A model generated the notes under the pieces. The model was not told the DNA's origin. It made no database searches and worked only from the letters and a program-made list of their open reading frames with translations. Of a DNA stretch of 64,000 nucleotides, positions 48,001-55,647 are shown piece after piece (within the stretch, counting starts at the first letter, position 1; every line of letters starts with the position of its first letter). Source of the stretch: Flavobacterium sp. LHD-85 (GTDB lineage Bacteria > Bacteroidota > Bacteroidia > Flavobacteriales > Flavobacteriaceae). Where the stretch lies: contig NZ_JAVFVR010000001.1 in the NCBI RefSeq assembly GCF_030929595.1, positions 992,001 to 1,056,000 of the forward strand. The letters run 5' to 3'. The position numbers and the translations under genes were made by a program.

Positions 48001-48412
48001 CTCTTCTCGTAACAACTTTCTCAAAAAGCGCTTCTGGATAAGTAACAATTACGGCTGGTTTTTTTCTAGAATTAATTCGGTTTAAAACCTCAGCACGAAG
48101 CAAAACATTGGCATTATCGGTTTCATCAATCTGGTACGGACGGCGAAATGAAGCGGGATAAAACAATACATCTTGTTCTCCAATCATTTGCTCCAAATCG
48201 TTCAGGTAATATGCTGCTTCTTCTTTATTATCTAAAACAATCAGAAAAGGCAATTCAGTTTTTCTAAAAACAGAACGTATTATAAAAGAAACAGCAGATC
48301 CCAACAATCCGCTGATGTTCATTTTTACCTGATTTCCTTCCAGTAAATTTTTAGCAATCTGCTCGGCTTTTGGCAGATTGTCGTATGTAGTATATAAAGC
48401 GTTTTTACTCAA
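45047..48412 (-). CDS. mfd: Transcription-repair coupling factor
   Basis: A 1121-residue ATP-dependent translocase that removes RNA polymerase stalled at DNA lesions and recruits UvrA. The order is the UvrB-like N-terminal domains (about 1-350), a CarD-like RNA-polymerase interaction domain (SVGDYVTHIDHGIGKFGGL), RecA-like motor domains with Walker A in CGDVGFGKTEVA (about 590) and DEEQ in IVDEEQKFG, then motifs TLTATPIPRTL and MRGRVGRSNKKAF, and a C-terminal D7 domain. The start is a TTG at 48412, inside the last codons of the upstream lipoprotein gene (8-nt overlap), so the two are translationally coupled. Confidence 0.97.
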   Translation of the reverse strand: MSKNALYTTYDNLPKAEQIAKNLLEGNQVKMNISGLLGSAVSFIIRSVFRKTELPFLIVLDNKEEAAYYLNDLEQMIGEQDVLFYPASFRRPYQIDETDNANVLLRAEVLNRINSRKKPAVIVTYPEALFEKVVTRRELDKNTLKVALNDKISIDFINEVLFEYEFKRVDFITEPGEFSVRGGIVDVFSFSNDHPYRIEFFGNEVDSIRTFDVETQLSVETHKKITIIPNVENKLFQENRESFLDYIAEKTVLFIQNTEGLFSQLDKQFARAEEAFEKLSKEIKHATPEQLFLNQASFIKRSLDFSVVELASRPVYKTTKKFEFHIQPQPSFNKQFDLLLNNLSDNHFNGYVNYLFCSNDTQAKRFHDIFESLDEANSENIRKQYHTIVLPLYQGFIDEENQITAYTDHQIFERYHKFNIKNGYSKKQNITLKELTALSVGDYVTHIDHGIGKFGGLQKIQVEGKTQEAIKLVYADNDIVYVSIHSLHKISKYNGKDGTPPKIYKLGSNAWKVLKQKTKARVKHIAFNLIQLYAKRRLEKGFQFATDSYLQNELESSFIYEDTPDQMKSTAEVKADMESDRPMDRLVCGDVGFGKTEVAIRAAFKAVDNSKQVAVLVPTTILAYQHYRTFSERLKDMPVSVGYLNRFRTAKQKTQTLKDLAEGKLDIVIGTHQLVNKNVVFKDLGLLIVDEEQKFGVNVKDKLKTIAANVDTLTLTATPIPRTLQFSLMAARDLSVITTPPPNRYPIETNVVGFNEEIIRDAISYEIQRNGQVFFINNRIENIKEVAGMIQRLVPNARVGIGHGQMDGAKLEELMLGFMNGDFDVLVATTIIESGLDVPNANTIFINNANNFGLSDLHQMRGRVGRSNKKAFCYFICPPYSSMTEDARKRIQALEQFSELGSGFNIAMKDLEIRGAGDLLGGEQSGFINEIGFDTYQKIMNEAIEELKENEFKDLYPEENDIDTKEYVKDIQIDADFELLFPDEYINNVSERLVLYNELGAIKDEAGLQEFEKKLIDRFGPLPKPAVALLNSIRIKWIATKVGIEKLVLKQGKMIGYFVSDQQSDYYQSVKFRNVLNFVQKHSNLCKMKEKQTVNGLRLLLTFENVKSIKRALELMELFEE

Positions 48413-49013
48413 CTCTTGGTATATTTTTATCTAATGGCGGTGCCGAACTCGGAATCGCGCGTGTTGTGTCTAACATTCTAAGGAAATCTTCTTCTCCTTG
48501 TTCTTTAGGAATTTTGGCTTTTTCGACAATTTTATCCATTTGTCTTTCTAAAGAAATCAGTTCTTTATTGATTTCCTGTATTAAAAAAACCACTTTATCA
48601 TCTGGAATTTTACTTAAATGAATAAATAAATCCAGCATTTTAATTTTTGTAATTAAAATAGAAATACGGCTTTTGATTTGAGGCTGGTTAAATTGTGCCG
48701 GAATATTATTGTTCAACGCCATTGCTTTCTTAGAAATAGCAGCCGATTTTTTCTGAAAAGCTCCAATTGTTTTCCTTGGTTTCTCGCCAATCTCTTTCAT
48801 AAATTCGCGCCACTCTGTCCACGAATTTAATTGTGATTCTGAAATTTCGTTAATGGGTTCGTCTAGAAAAGTCCAACCTTTATTTATATTATTAAAAATA
48901 GCTTCTTTCTTTTTTGCTTCTTTTGCATTTTCTGCAAGGCGTTTTTCATTTTCATTTTGGCAAGAAAATAATACAGTTGTCAAAAGCAGAAAAAGAGATA
49001 TTTGGTATTTCAT
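48405..49013 (-). CDS. Uncharacterised helical lipoprotein, coupled to mfd
   Basis: A 202-residue protein with a lipoprotein signal (MKYQISLFLLLTTVLFSC) followed by a charged, mostly helical domain rich in Lys, Glu and Ile, probably coiled-coil, and a Pro-rich C-terminus (SSAPPLDKNIPRVE). I do not recognise the family. Its stop overlaps the mfd start, and its promoter (49035-49042) is the only one visible for both genes. No functional tie to DNA repair can be read from the sequence. Confidence 0.75.
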   Translation of the reverse strand: MKYQISLFLLLTTVLFSCQNENEKRLAENAKEAKKKEAIFNNINKGWTFLDEPINEISESQLNSWTEWREFMKEIGEKPRKTIGAFQKKSAAISKKAMALNNNIPAQFNQPQIKSRISILITKIKMLDLFIHLSKIPDDKVVFLIQEINKELISLERQMDKIVEKAKIPKEQGEEDFLRMLDTTRAIPSSAPPLDKNIPRVE

Positions 49014-49034
49014 TTATGTAATAATGTTAGGCTG

Positions 49035-49042
49035 CAAAGTTA
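49035..49042 (-). promoter_or_regulatory. Promoter of the lipoprotein-mfd operon, -7 element
   Basis: On the minus strand TAACTTTG fits TAnnTTTG, 22 nt before the ATG at 49013. The 313-bp gap 49014-49326 between the divergent operons holds this, the tdh promoter and otherwise AT-rich DNA. Confidence 0.55.
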
Positions 49043-49296
49043 CGAAGTAAATTTACAAATATGAATTCTGTTTTTTGCTAAAGATTCTATAAATCAAGGT
49101 TATCTTTTTCTTAGCAGATGAAGTCAAATAAGGCGCTTTTTTTCGTTTTAATTCTATTAAAAATGCTCTTTAAAACCAAAAATACAAAGACACAAAGACA
49201 CACCCCCTGTAAAAGCGAATAATCCAACAAAAAAACTTTTTAATTATTGAATTAATAATTTATAATTCCAGAAAGCAGATGTAATTGCGAAAACGT

Positions 49297-49304
49297 TATA
49301 TTTG
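49297..49304 (+). promoter_or_regulatory. tdh promoter, -7 element
   Basis: TATATTTG, 22 nt before ATG 49327. The in-frame TTG-type start at 49285 lies upstream of it and is therefore excluded. Confidence 0.55.
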
Positions 49305-49326
49305 TGTCTCTAAAATTCTCGGAAAA

Positions 49327-50265
49327 ATGAATCCAAAAATATTGATCATTGGCGCTTGCGGACAGATCGGAACAGAGCTGACTCAAAAACTGCGCAAAAT
49401 ATACGGAACAGAAAACGTAATCGCTTCTGATATCCGAAAATTAAATACTGATGTTGTGAATTCAGGACCTTTTGAAGTAGTCAATGCTTTAGATTTTAAT
49501 CAGATCGAACATTTGGTTGAAGTGCATAAAATTACCGACATCTATCTGATGGCTGCACTTTTATCTGCAACTGCCGAAAAAAATCCTGCTTTTGCGTGGG
49601 ATTTAAATATGAATTCACTATTTCATGTTTTGAATTTAGCTAAAGCTAAAAAGATTCAGAAGATTTTCTGGCCTTCAAGTATCGCTGTTTTTGGACCAAC
49701 AACTCCAAAAGAAAATACACCGCAATATACGGTAATGGAACCTTCTACAGTTTACGGAATCAGTAAACAAGCAGGCGAAAGATGGTGCGAATATTATCAT
49801 AATATTTATGGTGTTGATGTTCGCAGTATTCGTTATCCAGGCTTAATTAGCTGGTCTACTCCTCCAGGAGGCGGAACTACAGATTATGCTGTAGATATTT
49901 TCTACAAAGCAATTGCCGATAAAAAATACGAATGCTTCTTGTCATCAGAAACTAAAATGCCAATGATGTATATGGATGATGCAATTGATGCGACTATTAA
50001 CATCATGAAAGCACCGGCTGAAGAAATCAAAATACATTCTTCATACAATCTAGCTGCAATGAGTTTTACTCCAACTGAAATTGCTGCAGAAATCAAAAAA
50101 CATATTCCTGAATTTGAAATTACTTATAATCCAGATTTCCGTCAGAAAATTGCGGACAGCTGGCCAGCAAGTATAGATGATGCTGAAGCAAGAAAAGACT
50201 GGGGATGGAATCATAAATTTGATTTGGAATCTATGACAAAAGATATGATTGAGCATTTGAGTTAA
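49327..50265 (+). CDS. tdh: L-threonine 3-dehydrogenase, short-chain (epimerase-like) type
   Basis: A 312-residue NAD-dependent enzyme of the extended short-chain dehydrogenase family. Rossmann motif GACGQIG lies at residues 9-15. The catalytic Tyr-x3-Lys is in STVYGISKQAGE (about 144), with the preceding serine in WPSSIAVFGP. The block GLISWSTPPGGGTTDYAVDI matches the UDP-galactose-epimerase-like threonine dehydrogenases, including the one characterised in Flavobacterium frigidimaris. It oxidises threonine to 2-amino-3-ketobutyrate. No kbl ligase gene is adjacent in this window. Confidence 0.92.
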   Translation: MNPKILIIGACGQIGTELTQKLRKIYGTENVIASDIRKLNTDVVNSGPFEVVNALDFNQIEHLVEVHKITDIYLMAALLSATAEKNPAFAWDLNMNSLFHVLNLAKAKKIQKIFWPSSIAVFGPTTPKENTPQYTVMEPSTVYGISKQAGERWCEYYHNIYGVDVRSIRYPGLISWSTPPGGGTTDYAVDIFYKAIADKKYECFLSSETKMPMMYMDDAIDATINIMKAPAEEIKIHSSYNLAAMSFTPTEIAAEIKKHIPEFEITYNPDFRQKIADSWPASIDDAEARKDWGWNHKFDLESMTKDMIEHLS

Positions 50266-50287
50266 ATTTTGATTATCATAAAAAAAT

Positions 50288-50321
50288 AAAATCCCGTTTA
50301 GAAATTTCTAAACGGGATTTT
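50288..50321. terminator. Bidirectional terminator, tdh / Panacea operon
   Basis: AAAATCCCGTTTAGAAA and its exact complement form a perfect 17-bp palindrome followed by a T-rich run, between convergent transcription units. Confidence 0.9.
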
Positions 50322-50350
50322 ATTTTTTATACAAACAACATGTATTATGA

Positions 50351-50614
50351 TTACTTATTCGCATTAAAATATTCAATAAAAGAAGTAATTATTTCTTTAT
50401 TTATTTCTCTAATTTGTTCGATTTGTTCTAAATTACAATTGTTTTCTTTGATATATTTATTTCCCAAATCTTTTAATACAATATCAGCTTCTTCCAAGAC
50501 ATCCCGAAAAATTATCAACCTCGTTTTATATTGACTTACTGTTCCATTATGAACAGGCATCAAATCTTTCTTATTCTCAACTGCTTTGTTTGCTATTTCT
50601 CTGTAATCTTCCAT
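50351..50614 (-). CDS. Small helical protein, third gene of the Panacea operon
   Basis: An 87-residue protein starting at ATG 50614, 2 nt after the stop of the previous gene. It is predicted all-helical and charged (EDYREIANKAVENKKDLM ... EEADIVLKDLGNKYIKENN ... EINKEIITSFIEYF), without membrane segments or known motifs. I do not recognise the family. Tight coupling to a putative toxin gene suggests that it belongs to the same system, as accessory factor or second neutraliser; that is inference. Confidence 0.6.
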   Translation of the reverse strand: MEDYREIANKAVENKKDLMPVHNGTVSQYKTRLIIFRDVLEEADIVLKDLGNKYIKENNCNLEQIEQIREINKEIITSFIEYFNANK

Positions 50615-50616
50615 AA

Positions 50617-51063
50617 TCAACTAAAATATAATTCAATCTCTTCGACTGTCAAAACACCTGACGTTTTTAATGCTAATGTAATTTGTGCGAGATCCTTTGC
50701 ACAAATTTTTCCGATAACCTTACAAGATTTATCTTGTATTTTACTTTGGATATTCTCAGAAGATGATTTTATCGGAGAATTACATGATGCAAAAGAATCA
50801 TGATGTAAAAATGGATTATCTGACTTTAGTATTGGAATTTGAAGGTCTAATAATTTTTTGTCCTTAGCAATAAAAGGATGAATACTAGAATTTATATATA
50901 CCGAACATGTGTAAACAATATCCTGAGAAATTCCTATTACAATGAACATTTTTAAATGATCAATTCCTGGAAAATCATGTAGAAAAACATCTCCTTTACT
51001 CAATCCTGCATTAAATATTTTCTGCAATTCATCACCACCAAATAAATCTCTGAACTTACTCAT
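50617..51063 (-). CDS. Putative toxin-like protein (possible MazF/PemK-type barrel), partner of the Panacea protein
   Basis: A 148-residue protein. It opens with a short helix, then KGDVFLHDFPG, KMFIVIGIS and VYTCSVYIN strands, and near the end HDSFASCNSPIKSS, a linker, and KVIGKICAKDLAQITLAL. This order and the final Gly-Lys-Ile plus amphipathic helix resemble MazF/PemK-type toxins (GD at the first strand; D/S-x-x-x-C-x-x-I before a KxxGKLxxxDLxxI helix). The match is weak and made by eye. It begins 9 nt after the Panacea gene and is followed after 2 nt by the 87-residue gene. It could instead be an unrelated beta protein. Confidence 0.5.
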   Translation of the reverse strand: MSKFRDLFGGDELQKIFNAGLSKGDVFLHDFPGIDHLKMFIVIGISQDIVYTCSVYINSSIHPFIAKDKKLLDLQIPILKSDNPFLHHDSFASCNSPIKSSSENIQSKIQDKSCKVIGKICAKDLAQITLALKTSGVLTVEEIELYFS

Positions 51064-51072
51064 TAATATTAT

Positions 51073-51621
51073 CTATTGAAGATGGTTTTTTAACAAGTTT
51101 TGCTCTTTAAGGTAATCAATATAGCTTTCATCAGATTCAATTTCCTTTAAAATATCTACAAATGAAATAGCTGAATTATTAACCGTATTAATCCATGCTT
51201 CTCCATGCGATAACTCTCTAATTTCGTTCCATGACATATTTCCATATTTGTCTAAAGAAATATTCAATTGTTGCAAATCTGTTTGAGATAATTTATTTAG
51301 ATTTGGCTCCGATTCTTCCTTTAATAAGCAACCTTCAACTACAGAAAAATATTTTGAAAAATGTCCGTTATCCTTAAAATAGCCATTACCTTTTACTGAT
51401 TTAAAAATATCGTACAAATAAGAAGGAACTGGTCCATCATTCATCGCAATATAATTATCTCCTGTAATAGTTCTTCCGTACTTTAAAAGATGTTCTCTAT
51501 CAGCAAAAAAAAGAATTTTAAAAATTTTATGAAAATCTTTTCTACTTAATTTTGTAAGAATGTAAAGAACTGCATTGATAGCTCTATCCTCATCAAATAC
51601 TATTTTGAAATCTTTTATCAT
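51073..51621 (-). CDS. Panacea (DUF4065, SocA-like) domain protein, putative antitoxin
   Basis: A 182-residue protein. The Panacea core is clear: KILFFADREHLLKYGRTITG, then DNYIAMNDGPVPSYLYDIFK and, near the C-terminus, SHGEAWINTV. Panacea domains serve as antitoxins for many unrelated toxins, and one member (SocA) is a proteolytic adaptor. The gene heads a three-gene operon with spacings of 9 and 2 nt and a -7-like element almost at its ATG, as expected for an autoregulated toxin-antitoxin locus. The region is AT-rich even for this genome and sits between two convergent terminators, which suits an acquired module. Confidence 0.82.
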   Translation of the reverse strand: MIKDFKIVFDEDRAINAVLYILTKLSRKDFHKIFKILFFADREHLLKYGRTITGDNYIAMNDGPVPSYLYDIFKSVKGNGYFKDNGHFSKYFSVVEGCLLKEESEPNLNKLSQTDLQQLNISLDKYGNMSWNEIRELSHGEAWINTVNNSAISFVDILKEIESDESYIDYLKEQNLLKNHLQ

Positions 51622-51625
51622 TTTA

Positions 51626-51633
51626 CAAAGTTA
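51626..51633 (-). promoter_or_regulatory. Promoter of the Panacea operon, -7 element
   Basis: On the minus strand TAACTTTG fits TAnnTTTG. Its last base is 5 nt from the ATG at 51621, implying a leaderless or nearly leaderless transcript. A TTG about 24 bp further upstream is a distant -33 candidate. Confidence 0.45.
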
Positions 51634-51714
51634 ATAATTTTTTAGAATTTTAAAAAGCAAGATATTCTTTGAAGGAAAAAGATTATATTTTAAATTGAGT
51701 TATTTAGCAGGAAT

Positions 51715-51753
51715 AAAAAAATCCAAAGCCAGAAACCTGCTTTGGATTTTTTT
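51715..51753 (-). terminator. Terminator of the S8-M1 protease operon
   Basis: On the minus strand, AAATCCAAAGC / GCTTTGGATTT with a nine-base loop is followed by a T run, just after the M1 peptidase stop. Confidence 0.85.
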
Positions 51754-51773
51754 ATGTTTGAGATTGAGAATCT

Positions 51774-53654
51774 TTATTTCACTTCAAAAACATTATTTGC
51801 TTGTTTTACATCAGCCATTAATCCGCTTGGATCGATCGTGATTTTTTTGATTGACGTTTTGTTTTTGTCAATTGTAAAACTATAGTTTTGCTGTGCCCAA
51901 GCCCAGTCTTCTAAAACTGTTCTTTTTTCGTTCGGGTTTGGATTTGGTTTAATGAAATTCATCATTCTTAACGGAATATAGAATGTCTCAGATGTTCCGT
52001 CAGTATAATCTACTTTCAAATCAATTGGCATTGGCATTCTTCCAATTCTTTCTAAAGAAACTGTTGTTTTTCCTGCATTGTCAGCTACATCCTTAATTCC
52101 GTAATCGATCGTATTTAAGGTTTGTGTCCAATCTATTAAATACCAATCTAACTCCGCTCCAGAAACTCTTTCGGCTGTTCTTTTGATATCGTTTGGAGTT
52201 GGGTGTTTGAATTTGAAGTCGTTGAAATATCTTTTTAAAGTTGCATCAACATTCTCTTTTCCAATTACATATTCTAATTGAGAAAGGAAAAGACTTCCTT
52301 TAACATAAGAAGAAATGCTGTACGGACGGTTTTCATCGTAACGATCTCCGTGAGTTGTCTGTGGCTGTTCTTTACCAGAATTTACTAAACTGTAATACGC
52401 TTTGTAATTTCCAACAAAAGGGTTTACTTCTTTTTTATCCCCTTTTAATTCATTCAATGCACTGTCTTCGATATAAGTTGTAAAACCTTCATCCATCCAA
52501 GGGTGTTTTGATTCGTTTGAAGCTAAAATATGCTGGAACCAAGAATGTCCTAATTCGTGCGTTGCAGTTCCCAAAATTCCCTCAAGAGTTCCGTTTCCTA
52601 ACATTAGAGTACACATTGCGTACTCCATTCCACCGTCTCCACCTTGAATAAATGAATATTGTTTGTACGGATAAGCTCCTACTCTCTGGTTGTAATACTC
52701 CATTACTTTAACCATTAAAGGCTCTAACTGTTTCCAGTTTGCAGTTGTTTTTTCGTTGTTTTTGTAGAAGAAATGCAAATCAACATCGTTTGGTCCTTTT
52801 ACAATATCGTGTGTATATTCTTTATCGGCAGCCCATGTAAAATCGTGAACATTTGGCGCAATAAAATGCCATGTCAGCGTTTTTGTTTTTTTAGGATATG
52901 TAACAGTCACACCTGCATCTTGGTAACCGTGTCCAATAGAATTTTTGTCTTGCAAATATCCAGAACCACCAATTGTGTAGTCTTTGTCAATTGTAATTTT
53001 TACATCAAAATTACCCCAAACACCGTGAAATTCTCTTGCAATATAAGGATCTGCGTGCCATCCTTCAAAATCAAATTCGGCTAATTTTGGATACCATTGC
53101 GACATAGAAAGTTCTACTCCTTCAGAATTGTTTCTTCCAGAACGACGAATTTGAACTGGAACTTGTCCGTCAAAATCTAATGTAAAAGTTGTTTTAGAAT
53201 TTGGAAGGATTGGTTTTGCCAAAGTCACTTCTAGGATTGTTCCTGAAACTCTTGTTTGAGCTGTAACACCGTCTTGTTTGAAGTTTGCAATTTTTAAATA
53301 ACCAATTTCATTTGGTTTTAAAGTTTCAATACGGCTTTGCTTTACTTCTTTTCCGTCAGCTTGTTTTACTTTGTTTACCATTCTTCCGTCTGGATCTTTA
53401 ATAAAATGAAGACGCGCATCCATTTCGCTTCCTGGTTGAAAAGCGTTTGGAAACAAATGATAGAATACTTTTCTCAGAGTATCAGAAGAATTGTTGGTAT
53501 AAACCAATTCTTGTTTCCCTTTGTACTGATAGTTTTTTACGTCCATTGAAACCTCCATTTTATAGTCAGCGTGCTGCTGCCAATATGGGGCGCTTTGTGC
53601 AAAAGCTGAGTTAAAACCTAAACTTAGGAAAGAAAGTAAAATAATTTTTCGCAT
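51774..53654 (-). CDS. M1 family zinc aminopeptidase, exported
   Basis: A 626-residue peptidase with a signal peptide (MRKIILLSFLSLGFNSAFAQ). The N-terminal beta domain precedes a thermolysin-like catalytic domain with the exopeptidase motif GGMEYAM, the zinc motif HELGHSW (HExxH) and the third ligand in WMDEGFTTYIED. It removes N-terminal residues from peptides, here in the periplasm or at the outer membrane. ATG 53654 is used because it gives a standard signal peptide. It lies 64 nt after the subtilisin-like gene on the same strand, so the pair forms a protein-degradation operon. Confidence 0.92.
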   Translation of the reverse strand: MRKIILLSFLSLGFNSAFAQSAPYWQQHADYKMEVSMDVKNYQYKGKQELVYTNNSSDTLRKVFYHLFPNAFQPGSEMDARLHFIKDPDGRMVNKVKQADGKEVKQSRIETLKPNEIGYLKIANFKQDGVTAQTRVSGTILEVTLAKPILPNSKTTFTLDFDGQVPVQIRRSGRNNSEGVELSMSQWYPKLAEFDFEGWHADPYIAREFHGVWGNFDVKITIDKDYTIGGSGYLQDKNSIGHGYQDAGVTVTYPKKTKTLTWHFIAPNVHDFTWAADKEYTHDIVKGPNDVDLHFFYKNNEKTTANWKQLEPLMVKVMEYYNQRVGAYPYKQYSFIQGGDGGMEYAMCTLMLGNGTLEGILGTATHELGHSWFQHILASNESKHPWMDEGFTTYIEDSALNELKGDKKEVNPFVGNYKAYYSLVNSGKEQPQTTHGDRYDENRPYSISSYVKGSLFLSQLEYVIGKENVDATLKRYFNDFKFKHPTPNDIKRTAERVSGAELDWYLIDWTQTLNTIDYGIKDVADNAGKTTVSLERIGRMPMPIDLKVDYTDGTSETFYIPLRMMNFIKPNPNPNEKRTVLEDWAWAQQNYSFTIDKNKTSIKKITIDPSGLMADVKQANNVFEVK

Positions 53655-53673
53655 GTTTATATGTAATAGAAAA

Positions 53674-53695
53674 TGGAAGAGCGTTAGCCCTTCCA
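53674..53695 (-). promoter_or_regulatory. Intercistronic hairpin between the S8 and M1 protease genes
   Basis: TGGAAGAGC / GCCCTTCCA with a four-base loop and one mismatch, without a T run. Probably an mRNA-stability or processing hairpin. Confidence 0.5.
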
Positions 53696-53718
53696 TCGGA
53701 TTAATAGTGTATTATCGT

Positions 53719-55353
53719 TTATTTTTTAGACATCTTTTCTGCCATTAATAAGGCATTGTAAGCATTTACCATCTTAGCGGTTTTTGATGATTCTGAAGAA
53801 GAAACAGCTGCTGGTTTTTCTCCAGGATTTTCACTTTTTCCTAAAACTACCGTTGAAGGAAGCGCTACTCCAGAGTCCATCAAAATCTTTTTAACTTGAG
53901 CCGCTTTTAATTTTGGATAGTAAGAACGAATTAAAGCCGCAACACCTGCTGCATTTGGAGATGCCATTGATGTTCCTTGCAAATACTTGTATTTATTGTT
54001 CGGAACTGTTGCATAAATTTCTTCACCTGGAGCAAAAACGTCTACGTTTATTTTTCCAAAGTTTGAAAATGAAGCGACAACATTTTCTCCGTATGATTTA
54101 TTAATTGCTCCAATTGTAATTAAATTATCTGCAAATTCTTTTATGTTGTCTTTAGAATCATTTGGATAATTAATGTTTTTAGTTTCATCAATATTGTAAC
54201 CGTCGTTACCTGCAGCATGAACAATTAAAACATCTTTTTTGGCCGCATAAGCAATCGCATCATAAACCCATTGTTTGTGCGGAGAGAAGCTTTTTCCGAA
54301 ACTTCCGTTGATTACTTTTGCTCCATTGTCTACTGCATAACGAATTGCCAATGCAATATCTTTATCGTACTCATCTCCATCTGGCACTGCTCTCACTGTT
54401 AAGATTTCAACGTTTGTAGCTACTCCGTCTCCTCCTAAATTATTTCCTCTAACTTGAGCGATAATTCCGGCAACGTGAGTTCCGTGAAGTGCTTTTTCTT
54501 TATCTGGACCAAAAACTACATTATTACCATAATGGTTGTTTTTAATGTCTTCTGGATTGTCACCTACGATCTTTCTTCCGTCGTAATCTTTGTTTAAGTT
54601 ATATTTTAACTGATCTTCAACTTGTTCACTATATTCAGTTAATTCAGATTCTGGATTAAAAGTTGGGCCTGCATTTGTGAAAATCTGAGTCATAATTTTT
54701 TTACTTTGTAAAACTTTTGCATCTACAGAAGTAATTTTGCTTAAATCTTCAATTTTATAATCTGCTTTATTAAGCTCTTTTTTGATTGTATTGTGAACAT
54801 CAAGTAAAAAATCTGCTTGCTGTTTGTCTTCAAGAGCCTCTTCATACTTTTTAGTATATTCTGCTAAAGCAGCTTTGTATTCTGCAGAACCATCATCTGC
54901 CTTTTTAACGATACGTGTCAATTCTAGATTTTCATGAACCGCATCTCCAAGGAAATTCCATCCGTGAACATCGTCTATAAATCCGTTTTTATCATCGTCG
55001 ATTCCGTTTCCTGGGATTTCTTTTTTATTCGTCCAGATCATTCCTTGTAAATCTTCATGCTCAATATCAACACCAGAATCTACAATCCCTACAATTACTT
55101 TCTGCCCTTTTTTACCTTGCAGTAATTCAGCATAAGCTCTGTCAACACTCATTCCTGGAATTGAGTCTTTTATTAGATCAAGATGGCTCCATCTTTTTAA
55201 TTCATTTTCGCTAACTGGCGCTTTTTTTACAACTGCAGCCGGCGCTGTAATAAACTCTTTTGAAGTAGAAACCTGCGCCTGAACTGTAGCGCTACATCCT
55301 GCTAAAACAAGCAATGCAAAAGCAGATAATTTAATAGGTTTTATATGACTCAT
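53719..55353 (-). CDS. Subtilisin-like serine protease (S8), lipoprotein
   Basis: A 544-residue protease with a lipoprotein signal (LVLAGCSA, Cys at about 20). The catalytic triad is complete: Asp in GIVDSGVDIEHEDL (about 92), His in LHGTHVAGII (about 290) and Ser in LQGTSMASPNAAG (about 464). A charged insertion of about 150 residues, predicted helical, separates Asp from His. It has no T9SS tail, so it is expected to be membrane-anchored. A weak TAACTTTA -7-like element lies upstream near 55370. The divergent 294-bp gap to the next gene holds no other gene. Confidence 0.93.
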   Translation of the reverse strand: MSHIKPIKLSAFALLVLAGCSATVQAQVSTSKEFITAPAAVVKKAPVSENELKRWSHLDLIKDSIPGMSVDRAYAELLQGKKGQKVIVGIVDSGVDIEHEDLQGMIWTNKKEIPGNGIDDDKNGFIDDVHGWNFLGDAVHENLELTRIVKKADDGSAEYKAALAEYTKKYEEALEDKQQADFLLDVHNTIKKELNKADYKIEDLSKITSVDAKVLQSKKIMTQIFTNAGPTFNPESELTEYSEQVEDQLKYNLNKDYDGRKIVGDNPEDIKNNHYGNNVVFGPDKEKALHGTHVAGIIAQVRGNNLGGDGVATNVEILTVRAVPDGDEYDKDIALAIRYAVDNGAKVINGSFGKSFSPHKQWVYDAIAYAAKKDVLIVHAAGNDGYNIDETKNINYPNDSKDNIKEFADNLITIGAINKSYGENVVASFSNFGKINVDVFAPGEEIYATVPNNKYKYLQGTSMASPNAAGVAALIRSYYPKLKAAQVKKILMDSGVALPSTVVLGKSENPGEKPAAVSSSESSKTAKMVNAYNALLMAEKMSKK

Positions 55354-55647
55354 GTATCTGTAATATTAAGTAAAGTTAAAAGATGGGTCTAAATTATGCT
55401 TTTTTGTTACAAAAAACTAACTGTTAACAATGTGTTATGAAATTTTGACGAAAAATACTGAAAACCAAAATTCCCTCAAAAATTTACCATTCAAATCATT
55501 ATAAATGTAATTGTATTCATTCAAAAATGTACTTACAATGCTTTGAACGGTAAAAAAATCAACAAATAATATAGTCATTACGGCTTCACGTAAGGTTTCT
55601 CCGTTTAAATCTTCTATACTTGCGCGACCTAATCCTAAATTTATTCT

